Part shown: positions 6,655 through 13,483 of the stretch, piece by piece
Position numbering within the stretch: position 1 is the first letter of the stretch
Layout of the letters: the number at the start of each line of letters is the position of its first letter
NCBI GenBank assembly: GCA_947625715.1
Contig: CANQPR010000012.1
Coordinates: 1 to 20,180, forward strand
Source of the DNA: an uncultured Bacilli bacterium
GTDB lineage: Bacteria; Bacillota_I; Bacilli_A; RF39; UBA660
Length of the DNA stretch: 20,180 bases
Reading direction: 5' to 3'
The notes under the pieces: generated by a model
Seen by the model: only the letters and a program-made list of their open reading frames with translations
Databases searched by the model: none
What the model was told of the DNA's origin: nothing
Position numbers and translations under genes: made by a program

Positions 6655-6757
6655 CACTCATTCGCTAGAATAAGTGTCTAACCCAAATATAGTAGGTAGA
6701 CATTCAACTTGACGAAACTGAATGTTCCCTTTTTTATTTTATGCAAGTTTCCTTGAC
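6645..6757 (-). ncRNA. Candidate antisense RNA of toxin-like module, second intact copy
   Basis: TTGCCA (6792-6787), a 17-base spacer and TATGAT (6769-6764) form a good minus-strand promoter. The RNA would be about 110 nt and end at the hairpin 6653-6678 (GACACT...AGTGTC with inner ATTC/GAAT) followed on the minus strand by seven T. It covers the last toxin codons and the full 3' untranslated region. The explicit terminator on the antisense strand is the best evidence that this RNA is real. Confidence 0.6.
6699..6735 (+). terminator. Terminator of toxin-like mRNA, second intact copy
   Basis: ACATTCA and TGAATGT form a stem around a 13-base loop, followed by TCCC and six T. The same stem halves can instead pair with the mRNA 5' end. 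Confidence 0.6.
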
Positions 6758-6799
6758 AAATACATCATAACATAAAAAAGAACTTTTGGCAAGTTCTCT

Positions 6800-7046
6800 A
6801 TATTAAAGTCCAAAATAGTTTGGACAAATTTCCCTCTGGTGCCTGCGACGTAGTTATTTACAACTACTAACAAGCTGACAAATTGATATAAAAATCAACT
6901 GCTATTACATTATACAATATTTTTAGCTATTTTTGAATAGTTTTTTTAAAAAAAGTGTTAAAAATAACCGTTTTTGTCTAAAAATACACTTAAAAAAGTA
7001 AAATATCTTGTATTTTTACTTTTTTATACTTTAATTTATCCTATAT
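6800..7046. other. Gene-free stretch with three small hairpins
   Basis: Three inverted repeats follow each other: GTCCAAA/TTTGGAC (6808-6814, 6819-6825), GTAGTT/AACTAC (6850-6855, 6862-6867) and TTGAT/ATCAA (6883-6887, 6894-6898). The segment TCCCTCTGGTGCCTGCGACG between the first two is unusually GC-rich for this window. From 6900 to 7046 the sequence is plain AT-rich DNA. This could be a structured RNA, an origin-like element or the left border of the mobile element; none can be shown here. Confidence 0.3.
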
Positions 7047-7493
7047 TTATTTAGATCTCTTACTTGTCCTACCCACTAACCAATCAGCTGATATATTATA
7101 TGTTTTACAAATGGCATAAGCTGTTGTAGTCGTTATAAGATTTAAACCTGTTTCATAATGACTATAGGTTGTTTGTGATACACCACATTTATCAGCAAAT
7201 TCTAATTGAGATAGTTTTAAACTTTTTCTAAATTCTTTCAATAACTTACCTATTTTCTTTTTGTCGGTTTTAATTGGAGTATCATATTTATTTTTCTTCT
7301 TTGAAAGTCCTAAAACAAAATCTAATGAATAACCATACATACTACAAAATTTAAGTAGTTTGTTAAAAGGTATTGGATTACTATCGGTTTCCCAACCAGA
7401 TACAGTTTTTCTACTAACTCCAAATATAAAACCAAGTTCCTTTTGTGTCATCTCTAAATCTTCTCGACACCATTTCAAATTGTTTCCAAACAT
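7047..7493 (-). CDS. Transcriptional regulator with two XRE-type HTH domains
   Basis: The 148 residues contain two Cro/C1-type helix-turn-helix domains. The first, residues 5-62, has TQKELGFIFGVSRKTVSGWE; the second, about 82-142, has SQLEFADKCGVSQTTYSHYE. A lysine-rich linker (KKKNKYDTPIKTDKKK) joins them. Such proteins act as repressors of mobile-element genes, and the gene is divergent from 7609-7938, so the 115-bp region between them is the likely operator region. AGGTGA sits before the ATG. A minus-strand TTGCCA about 17-19 bases from a TATATA-like -10 lies upstream. The tandem arrangement means one polypeptide could span two half-sites. Confidence 0.85.
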   Translation of the reverse strand: MFGNNLKWCREDLEMTQKELGFIFGVSRKTVSGWETDSNPIPFNKLLKFCSMYGYSLDFVLGLSKKKNKYDTPIKTDKKKIGKLLKEFRKSLKLSQLEFADKCGVSQTTYSHYETGLNLITTTTAYAICKTYNISADWLVGRTSKRSK

Positions 7494-7566
7494 AAGATTT
7501 CACCTATATATAATTTTCTCATTTATATAGAAAATAACCTTAAAAGTCTGGCAAATAGGTTGAAAT

Positions 7567-7576
7567 GTGATATAAT
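7567..7576 (+). promoter_or_regulatory. Extended -10 promoter of the divergent small gene
   Basis: TGATATAAT is a perfect extended -10 element ending at 7576. AAAGGA (7594-7598) follows as ribosome binding site. It lies between the two divergent genes and so is a likely target of the tandem-HTH regulator. Confidence 0.55.
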
Positions 7577-7608
7577 AATTATAAGGATTGAGAAAGGAAA
7601 ATAGCTAT

Positions 7609-7938
7609 ATGAGAAAATTAGATGATATAAACAAACTGAAAGTAAAACTATTTCGTGAGCAAATTGTTCCTACATTTGAGAAACTAAAACGTGAAAATAA
7701 TAATATTTTTGATATTGGTATAAGTAAAAATTTAATTCGTGTAAAATATAACCATCATTTTTATTATATTGATATAATCGAAGAAAACCACGATTTTTAT
7801 TGGAAGCTAACACCTTATAAAAACAGCTATTATACTACGCCAGTGAGTAATAATTCATTTGAACGAGTTTTGTTTGCTATTACTGAAGCTCGAGCTAAAA
7901 AAGGAACAAAAAAAAGCAATTTATTGCCTTTTCTTTAA
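7609..7938 (+). CDS. Unrecognised 109-residue protein
   Basis: This is a small basic soluble protein with many aromatic residues (NHHFYYIDIIEENHDFYWKL in the middle) and a lysine-rich C-terminal segment, suggesting a compact mixed alpha/beta fold that might bind nucleic acid. I do not recognise the family. ATG at 7609 is preferred to the TTG at 7588 because AAAGGA is positioned for the ATG. It is expressed divergently from the tandem-HTH regulator and is therefore probably an early or regulatory gene of the mobile element. Confidence 0.6.
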   Translation: MRKLDDINKLKVKLFREQIVPTFEKLKRENNNIFDIGISKNLIRVKYNHHFYYIDIIEENHDFYWKLTPYKNSYYTTPVSNNSFERVLFAITEARAKKGTKKSNLLPFL

Positions 7939-7954
7939 TCTATCTATTTATCAT

Positions 7955-8052
7955 CAGTTAATTGTTTTGCTTCTAATCACAATGCGAATATCAATTTCTT
8001 CTTTACTTAATTTTTCTTTTTTAGATTGTTTTTAGATCGTTCTATTAATTTT
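7955..8052 (-). pseudogene. Possible gene relic with A-AAA-AAG run
   Basis: Directly downstream of the 88-residue gene, the minus strand reads like charged protein in two frames that join at A AAA AAG, a known -1 slippery heptamer placed in the correct phase. The second frame continues EKLSKEEIDIRIVIRSKTIN to a TGA near 7956. No start codon is present. A decayed gene 3' end is the simplest explanation; programmed frameshifting is possible but unsupported. Confidence 0.2.
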
Positions 8053-8055
8053 TTA

Positions 8056-8322
8056 TTAGTCTATTTCTATATTTTTTACTATATACTTAATAGTCCATGG
8101 GAGCCCAGTTACACCTTTATCATTTAGAGGCATTAGATTAATACTCGCATCTTCCTTTAATGTTTCTAAAACCGTTTCAGTTAAATCAAACATATCTATA
8201 TTTTTCTCTTTAATAAATTTTCTATCTTCTTCATCAAGCAATTCATTAATGGTTATTTGAGTGTTTGATTTAGTATTTTTTATTTTATTTACTGTTTTTT
8301 CTACTATAATCGCTAATGTCAT
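8056..8322 (-). CDS. Unrecognised 88-residue protein
   Basis: A small acidic protein with a predicted mixed fold (TLAIIVEKTVNKI at the start, LLDEEDRKFIKEKNIDMFDL in the middle, a strand WTIKYIVKNIEI at the end). I do not recognise it. The start at 8322 is chosen because AGGAAG lies 7 bases upstream; a longer frame would overlap the upstream gene by 47 bp without a binding site. The upstream gene's TAG is within the ribosome binding site region, so the two genes are almost certainly co-transcribed and translationally coupled. Confidence 0.6.
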   Translation of the reverse strand: MTLAIIVEKTVNKIKNTKSNTQITINELLDEEDRKFIKEKNIDMFDLTETVLETLKEDASINLMPLNDKGVTGLPWTIKYIVKNIEID

Positions 8323-8332
8323 TTTTTTCTTC

Positions 8333-9262
8333 CTAACGTGTTTTTCCACTATTAACGTTAGCATTCGTTGTTCTCGCATTTATTCGTTTTTCTAACATAT
8401 CTAATTGTTGTTGTGCTTGTTTTTCAGCTTCTTGATATTCTGCTAGCGATATATCACCCTCTAAATAGGAAATTTCATCTTGTTTTAAACTTTCTTCTAT
8501 GGCTAGTTTATTATATTCATTTCGTGCTTCCACAGATTGCTCTTTCATAGTAGGATTTATTTTACCAGCAGCTTTATCAGCTTTATACTGTAACGCACAA
8601 ACATTAAAGTCTGTAAATTTTTCATTTGTTTCCATCGCAAGATATGCAGCTTCAAATTTAGCTTGTTTTATGTTACGTTGTTTTACATGTGTCGCCACAT
8701 CTATTTCGCCATTTTTTCTTTCTTCATCAAGTTCCGCCATTTCTTGAGAAAGTTTATCAATAGTTCTTTGGCATCTAATCCTATTCATTTCACCATCTAA
8801 TAAAAATATACTTTTTTTAGTTATTAAACCAATACCAGTTTCTTCATTCCCACCTTTTAACAATTCTGAAAATTGTTTGGCTAAGTTTCTATCAGTGCGT
8901 AAAGCTGATAATTGAACATCTCTTAAAACATCTATAAAATCTTTGTTATCCTTTATCCAGCTAGCTTTAAAAAGTTTTTCTAAATTAGAACTCATCAATC
9001 TTGATGACATATATATACCATAATTAGAATCTGCATTTTGATCTTGAATAAGATTAGTTATATTATCAATCCTAAAAGAACTGCCTTGTTCTATTGCTTC
9101 TTGTAATTTCTGACCCACATCTTTTAAAAATTTAGTTTTATTTGCTAAAGGAATGTGTGTCAAAGATGGGTCAACATCATACATTGCTTCTTCTAAATCA
9201 TTTTCATCTCTACTAAGCATAACATCAACTATTTGGTCAATAAACTCATTATACTTATCCAT
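8333..9262 (-). CDS. Unrecognised coiled-coil protein (309 residues)
   Basis: The protein is highly charged and mostly helical, with no signal peptide or membrane segment. Long heptad-like stretches occur around residues 160-205 (RTIDKLSQEMAELDEERKNG) and 245-295 (EYNKLAIEESLKQDEISYLE, then QEAEKQAQQQLDMLEKRI), suggesting an extended coiled coil. No enzymatic motif is seen. AGGGAGAT precedes the ATG. It is the first gene of a two-gene minus-strand unit and is divergent from the GH10-like gene across a 159-bp region. Divergence and shared location suggest a common role, but this is inference. Confidence 0.65.
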   Translation of the reverse strand: MDKYNEFIDQIVDVMLSRDENDLEEAMYDVDPSLTHIPLANKTKFLKDVGQKLQEAIEQGSSFRIDNITNLIQDQNADSNYGIYMSSRLMSSNLEKLFKASWIKDNKDFIDVLRDVQLSALRTDRNLAKQFSELLKGGNEETGIGLITKKSIFLLDGEMNRIRCQRTIDKLSQEMAELDEERKNGEIDVATHVKQRNIKQAKFEAAYLAMETNEKFTDFNVCALQYKADKAAGKINPTMKEQSVEARNEYNKLAIEESLKQDEISYLEGDISLAEYQEAEKQAQQQLDMLEKRINARTTNANVNSGKTR

Positions 9263-9421
9263 TTGTAATCATCTCCCTATAAATGTATTATATCATGTTT
9301 GCCCATAAACTTAAATAAATAAGGCTTTTTATTGACATGTATGGTGTAAAGGCAAAGTAGCAATTACTATCTATTTCAATGGAAATATGTTATACTTATT
9401 TTAGAATACGAGGTGAGCAAA
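9263..9421. promoter_or_regulatory. Divergent intergenic region
   Basis: This 159-bp region separates the coiled-coil gene (minus) from the GH10-like gene (plus). On the plus strand a TATACT near 9390 followed by TACGAGGTGAGCAAAATG gives a plausible promoter and ribosome binding site. A pair of promoters is expected here. No operator palindrome was recognised. Confidence 0.4.
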
Positions 9422-11413
9422 ATGCCTAATAAAGCCCAAGCTATAACTGAATATATAATCAATCTTGCTAGGCAATTAAATCAACAGTACAAAGGGATAA
9501 TTGATAATAGCAAAATTCAAAGAGCTATTACAATGTTTAAAGACTCACCTGAAGATTATAATGTTATTGTTCAAAAAATAAATGCTTTAGCAAAACAAAC
9601 TATTGAAAATTATCTTGCTGAAATAGAAAAAATGAAAGCTATGGAACAGATGCGAATGGAAATTGACGCTAATAAAAATGGTGTTTATTTAGACTCACTA
9701 TCAGTAAATTTACTTACAATCGTAAATTGTAGTTCTCATGACGAGCTAATAGAATATTTTAAAAAATGTGGGCAACCGCAAATGATACAAAACTTAAATA
9801 TAGACCAATTAAAAACTCAAGATTTAGATACTTTAAAAAGAATGTTTTTTAAAAAATATCAAGACTCACTAGTAGATCCAATTACCGATTCTACCTTAAC
9901 TCAAGTAGAAAAAGCTGATAGAAAACTAACTGATTTGGCTGTGCCTGAAAATGCAAAAGAATATGTTTTATCTTTTGTTAGAGAAGGTAAAATTCAAGAA
10001 GCATACAAAGCCTTAGAGGCAACTTGTGGCAAAGAAGTATGTGATAAGTTTAATCACTTTCAATTTGAAGATTTTTCCAATGTTAAAAGTGCTACCTATG
10101 AACAATTTACTGAACTTAATAGTAGAATTAAAAACAACGGGAAAATTGATACTATTGTTACAGCTATGGGAAAATATGGATCTTGTATGAATATGACAAA
10201 AGATGGCATGAGGTTTGATCCATCCCAATTAAAACTTGCTCTTGATTATGCTGAGAAAACAGGAAAGCATATTAGGATAAATGGTGTCTTTGATTATGAA
10301 ATTGCACAAAAATTTGCCGATTCAGGATTTGACAAAAGTAATCATGATGAGGTTTTTGCTAATATGCAAAACTATGTTACTAATTTAATGAATTTTATTT
10401 CAAGTTATAATAATGAAAAAGGTAAAAATGTGGTTGAAACTGTTGAAATTTTTAACGAATTAGTTGAATATAATAAACCGCAAAATGCAAGAGATCATTA
10501 TGAAGAAACATGGGATAAATTTTTTGGTATTTCTTTAGAAGAATTAGTTTCCGTATTTGATAATATTAAAAAGCCTAATGGTGTTAGATATATGTATAAT
10601 GAAACTATGTTGGAAGAAAGTCCTGCCCATCTTCAAAAAGTAGAAACTACTTTTAATAAAATAAAACAACTTAGGCCAGAATTAATAGACGTCTTTGGAA
10701 ATCAATTACACGTTTTTGCAAGTGGCGAATTAACCGACGAACAAAAAAAGGCTCATATTGATACTAGCGAAATGATGGGGAGAATTAAAAATAATGGGAC
10801 AAATGTTGAAATAACCGAGTTTGATATTACTATCCCTGCACAAAGAGTCGCCGACTTAAAAGCAAGAGGAATTTCAGATGATACGATTTATGGTGTTAAA
10901 GCTAATGTGGCTAATGATATACGTAATATTTATAATAGTAGCGGAATAAATCTTGAAAGAACTACTTATTGGGGGTTGCTATCTAATGTTAGTCATGGCC
11001 TTACCCAAGCTAATGTAGAAAGAGTTAAAAATGGCGAAGCACCAGTAAAAACACTATATGATGGGCTATATGAAGATTTGGATTTTTCTAAAAATAAAGA
11101 TTCACAAAATTTAGAAAGTGATAGATTAATGCAAATTCAAACTGAAAAACAACAATTAATACAAATGAGAAATAACCTATCTAATTATAGAGAAGCAAAT
11201 CCAAATCAAACTTATGAAACACAGCAAAACAATTTACAATCTCCAGTTAATCAAGCCCCTACTCAAACAAATGGAAAACAAAAGACATTAGGAGTTCACC
11301 CAGCTATGAAACAAAACAATTCCAATACAAATGGTGCTATCTCAACATTTATCATAACTTTGGGTATTTTATTTAGTAGCGCTGCAGCTATTTATCTTAA
11401 TTTATTAGTGTAG
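9422..11413 (+). CDS. GH10-like (xylanase-fold) protein with C-terminal membrane anchor
   Basis: The 663-residue protein has an N-terminal helical region (1-230), a GH10-like TIM-barrel region (about 250-500), a Gln/Asn-rich linker (570-635) and one C-terminal hydrophobic helix (ISTFIITLGILFSSAAAIYL) ending at the last residues. Glycoside-hydrolase-10 signatures are visible: the acid/base motif as IFNEL with Glu346, the Gln-x-His strand as GNQLH (Gln428, His430), and the nucleophile motif VEITEFDI with Glu466. The 120-residue gap between glutamates is close to that of known GH10 enzymes. The substrate-binding RGHTLVWH segment is replaced by RINGVFDY at 285-292. There is no signal peptide, so the anchor would leave the barrel in the cytoplasm. 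The ATG follows AGGTGA; a GTG three codons earlier lies inside that site. Activity on xylan is doubtful. Confidence 0.75.
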   Translation: MPNKAQAITEYIINLARQLNQQYKGIIDNSKIQRAITMFKDSPEDYNVIVQKINALAKQTIENYLAEIEKMKAMEQMRMEIDANKNGVYLDSLSVNLLTIVNCSSHDELIEYFKKCGQPQMIQNLNIDQLKTQDLDTLKRMFFKKYQDSLVDPITDSTLTQVEKADRKLTDLAVPENAKEYVLSFVREGKIQEAYKALEATCGKEVCDKFNHFQFEDFSNVKSATYEQFTELNSRIKNNGKIDTIVTAMGKYGSCMNMTKDGMRFDPSQLKLALDYAEKTGKHIRINGVFDYEIAQKFADSGFDKSNHDEVFANMQNYVTNLMNFISSYNNEKGKNVVETVEIFNELVEYNKPQNARDHYEETWDKFFGISLEELVSVFDNIKKPNGVRYMYNETMLEESPAHLQKVETTFNKIKQLRPELIDVFGNQLHVFASGELTDEQKKAHIDTSEMMGRIKNNGTNVEITEFDITIPAQRVADLKARGISDDTIYGVKANVANDIRNIYNSSGINLERTTYWGLLSNVSHGLTQANVERVKNGEAPVKTLYDGLYEDLDFSKNKDSQNLESDRLMQIQTEKQQLIQMRNNLSNYREANPNQTYETQQNNLQSPVNQAPTQTNGKQKTLGVHPAMKQNNSNTNGAISTFIITLGILFSSAAAIYLNLLV

Positions 11414-11428
11414 ATTTTAACTTAACAA

Positions 11429-11469
11429 AAATGGATATGAAAATTACTATATTAGTTTCATATCCATTT
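11429..11469. terminator. Bidirectional terminator
   Basis: A perfect 14-bp stem (11429-11442 with 11456-11469) around a 13-base loop, A-rich on the left and T-rich on the right, lies between the convergent GH10-like and relaxase genes and can serve both. Confidence 0.85.
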
Positions 11470-11471
11470 AA

Positions 11472-12869
11472 TTATAAACTTAAATCAAAATCATCTTTAT
11501 CACGTTCTTCTATATTTTCTTTATTATATTCGTATGTTTCTCTTAAATTATTAAAGTCATCATAATCCAATATACCATGATGGTATAGTTCTTTAGAAAA
11601 ATCCATATATTTATCTCTTGTTTCAGGTTTTTTGTAAAGTTTTCTTTCTAAAAACCTTTTTAATTTATTAAATAGTTCACTAAAGAAATCAACTAATCTT
11701 TGTAATTTATTGTTTTCTTGTTTCAAGTTACGATTTTCTTCTTTGTATTTTTTAATATCTTTATCTTGTTTAAAAACAGCTTGTCTTAATTTTTCATTTT
11801 CTAAATTTTTCTCATATACTTTTGTCTCTAATTCTTCGACTTTAGAATAGTTTTGTTCTAAATCTTCTTTTACTTTACTGATAGAAACTGAAAAATCAGT
11901 AATATCTTTCACTTTATCAGAAGAATCTTTAACATCATTAAAATAAGCCAATAACTTTTCTTTGTTCTCATTAGAAATAACATAATTGTTTTTATTTAAG
12001 GGTTGAGTTTTTAGACCTTCAACAATATTCTTTGCATTCTTTGTTTTTAAATCTAGCTCTTTTGTATTGTCAGTAACTTTAGAAATATATTCGCTCTGTT
12101 TATCATAATTTTTTACTAATTCTTCATAATCTTGCATTTGCGAAACTTTATAATCTTTGTTTCTTCCTTTGCTTTTCTTTTTAAGTTCAGCATTCAGGCC
12201 ATAAATTTCATTATAAGATTTTATACAAGCTTTTCGCATTTCATCTTGAATAGTTTTTAGTGAATCTTTAGTAAAAATACTAGTCTTACCAACTTGTTTT
12301 TCCATTCCCGTTTTACAATTTTCTTTAATTGCGATACCGACAATATGAAGATGTGGACTAGATTCGTCAAAATGGACTGTAGCATTGGCTACTTTAAAAC
12401 TAGGAACAAGTCTTTCTAAATCTTCAACTTGTTTTTCAAAAACTGAAACCATTTTATACTTTTCTTCCATGTCTTTGTTTTCCCAATAAGTCATATCTCC
12501 AAGTTCAATAATTATTTCACAAGCTAAATCGTGTTTAGTGTCATTACTGATTTTTTCAAAATAATCTTTTATTACTCGATCAGATCTAGTCTGTTTTTTA
12601 TTATATTCTTCTTTAGCTTTATCAAATTCTTTTTTGTAAAGTTCTTTGACATCAGTTACAATATTATTAGAGCCTTTTATAATTCTAATCAGTTCATCAT
12701 TATTCTCATATTTTCTTAAATTATGGTGATTAACTTTGCTTAAATGTTTAGAATTTTGTATTGCATTATTATTAAAAGATGATGTTTCAATTTTACTTTT
12801 CATTTGTTTAGCTTTCTTTGTTTTGTTTTTATCATTTCCTAAATGGAACGAATATGATAGCTCATTCAT
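11472..12869 (-). CDS. MobV-type relaxase (Mob/Pre family)
   Basis: This protein would nick one strand at the oriT and stay attached to it, allowing transfer by a helper conjugation system. The metal-binding motif of the Mob_Pre family is clear at residues 166-175 as HFDESSPHLH (His166, Asp168, Glu169, His173, His175). An upstream HHNLRKY at 48-54 matches the N-terminal HN-x-R motif whose His is the proposed nucleophile in MobM of pMV158. Residues 240-420 form a long coiled coil, as in other MobV proteins. At 465 residues it is full length. AAAGGGGG precedes ATG by 8 bases. It lies downstream of a small gene and of the hairpin-rich region 13195-13470, the probable oriT. No type IV secretion genes are present, so the element would be mobilizable and not self-transmissible. 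Confidence 0.9.
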   Translation of the reverse strand: MNELSYSFHLGNDKNKTKKAKQMKSKIETSSFNNNAIQNSKHLSKVNHHNLRKYENNDELIRIIKGSNNIVTDVKELYKKEFDKAKEEYNKKQTRSDRVIKDYFEKISNDTKHDLACEIIIELGDMTYWENKDMEEKYKMVSVFEKQVEDLERLVPSFKVANATVHFDESSPHLHIVGIAIKENCKTGMEKQVGKTSIFTKDSLKTIQDEMRKACIKSYNEIYGLNAELKKKSKGRNKDYKVSQMQDYEELVKNYDKQSEYISKVTDNTKELDLKTKNAKNIVEGLKTQPLNKNNYVISNENKEKLLAYFNDVKDSSDKVKDITDFSVSISKVKEDLEQNYSKVEELETKVYEKNLENEKLRQAVFKQDKDIKKYKEENRNLKQENNKLQRLVDFFSELFNKLKRFLERKLYKKPETRDKYMDFSKELYHHGILDYDDFNNLRETYEYNKENIEERDKDDFDLSL

Positions 12870-12890
12870 AACTAAAACCCCCTTTCATTT

Positions 12891-13178
12891 TTACCTTCCT
12901 ATATCGTTTGTACTAATACAAATTTTGGAATAATTCGTTTTAGCTTTTTTTACTTTGTTGCGATAAAACTTATAGGCTTTAAAGAATGATTTAAAAAATT
13001 CCTGATTCATCATTGTTCCCATGCTGTCCATATAATCACAGACAATATAATGATTAAAACATTTATCTGCCCACACAAAGTAGTAACCATTTTTCTTACC
13101 TAAAAGATAACATTTGCCATATTTCAAATTATAAAATTTTCTTCCAAATAAAGTATATAGTTTTCTTCTTAATAACAT
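12891..13178 (-). CDS. Unrecognised small basic protein upstream of the relaxase
   Basis: The 95-residue product is very basic and aromatic (RRKLYTLFGRKFYNLKYGK at the start, FKAYKFYRNKVKKAKTNY near the end). This composition fits a nucleic-acid-binding accessory protein, for instance an oriT-binding partner of the relaxase, but no family is recognised. ATG at 13178 has AAAGGA 10 bases upstream; the earlier in-frame GTG (13187) is too close to that site. The relaxase gene follows after 21 bases, so the two form an operon. Confidence 0.55.
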   Translation of the reverse strand: MLLRRKLYTLFGRKFYNLKYGKCYLLGKKNGYYFVWADKCFNHYIVCDYMDSMGTMMNQEFFKSFFKAYKFYRNKVKKAKTNYSKICISTNDIGR

Positions 13179-13194
13179 ATAATTCACGTCCTTT

Positions 13195-13470
13195 CTATAG
13201 TGTTATTTTGTTATGACAAAATACATAACTCCCTATATATCTTGACGCAAGCATCAAGATAAGGGAGATAAGGCGGCTGCCTTATAATCCGCTAGTCCTA
13301 CGCATCAAATGTTTTTATGTACTACATAAAAGTCATTTTTGCGTATGGACTAATGATAAAATAACAAACATTGTTTATTATTTTATCTATAAAAATTATT
13401 CAAATATTGTTTTACTAAAACAATGATTTTCATAATTTATTCGCTTTATAGATTAAAAATCTATAAAGTA
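13195..13470. other. Hairpin-rich region, candidate oriT
   Basis: Six inverted repeats are packed into 275 bp. They are ATTTTGT/ACAAAAT (13205-13222); CTCCCT plus TATCTTGA with TCAAGATA plus AGGGAG (13229-13267); ATAAGGC/GCCTTAT (13268-13285); TAGTCC and ACGCA with TGCGT and GGACTA (13293-13352) enclosing TTTTATGT/ACATAAAA; GATAAAATAA/TTATTTTATC (13355-13387); ATTGTTTT/AAAACAAT (13406-13424); and CTTTATAGATT/AATCTATAAAG (13444-13468). TATAGTGTTA at 13196-13205 beside the first repeat resembles the MobV nick region TAGTGTG/TTA of pMV158 as I recall it. The position upstream of the relaxase operon fits an oriT. The last hairpin also follows the recombinase stop and could help end its mRNA. Confidence 0.5.
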
Positions 13471-13483
13471 AGGTGTTCAAGTT

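Noticed and set aside
2461..6735. CRISPR array or IS elements, because of the recurring repeats
   Set aside because: The repeats are kilobases apart, contain promoters and terminators, and have no spacers, transposase or target-site duplications.
8368..8747. Two plus-strand frames of 60 and 82 codons
   Set aside because: They are antisense to the coiled-coil gene and lack ribosome binding sites.
9413..9421. GTG at 9413 as start of the GH10-like gene
   Set aside because: The GTG is part of the AGGTGA ribosome binding site serving the ATG at 9422.
12531..12933. Hydrophobic plus-strand frames resembling membrane peptides
   Set aside because: They are complements of the lysine-rich relaxase coding sequence, which always reads as Phe/Ile-rich in reverse.
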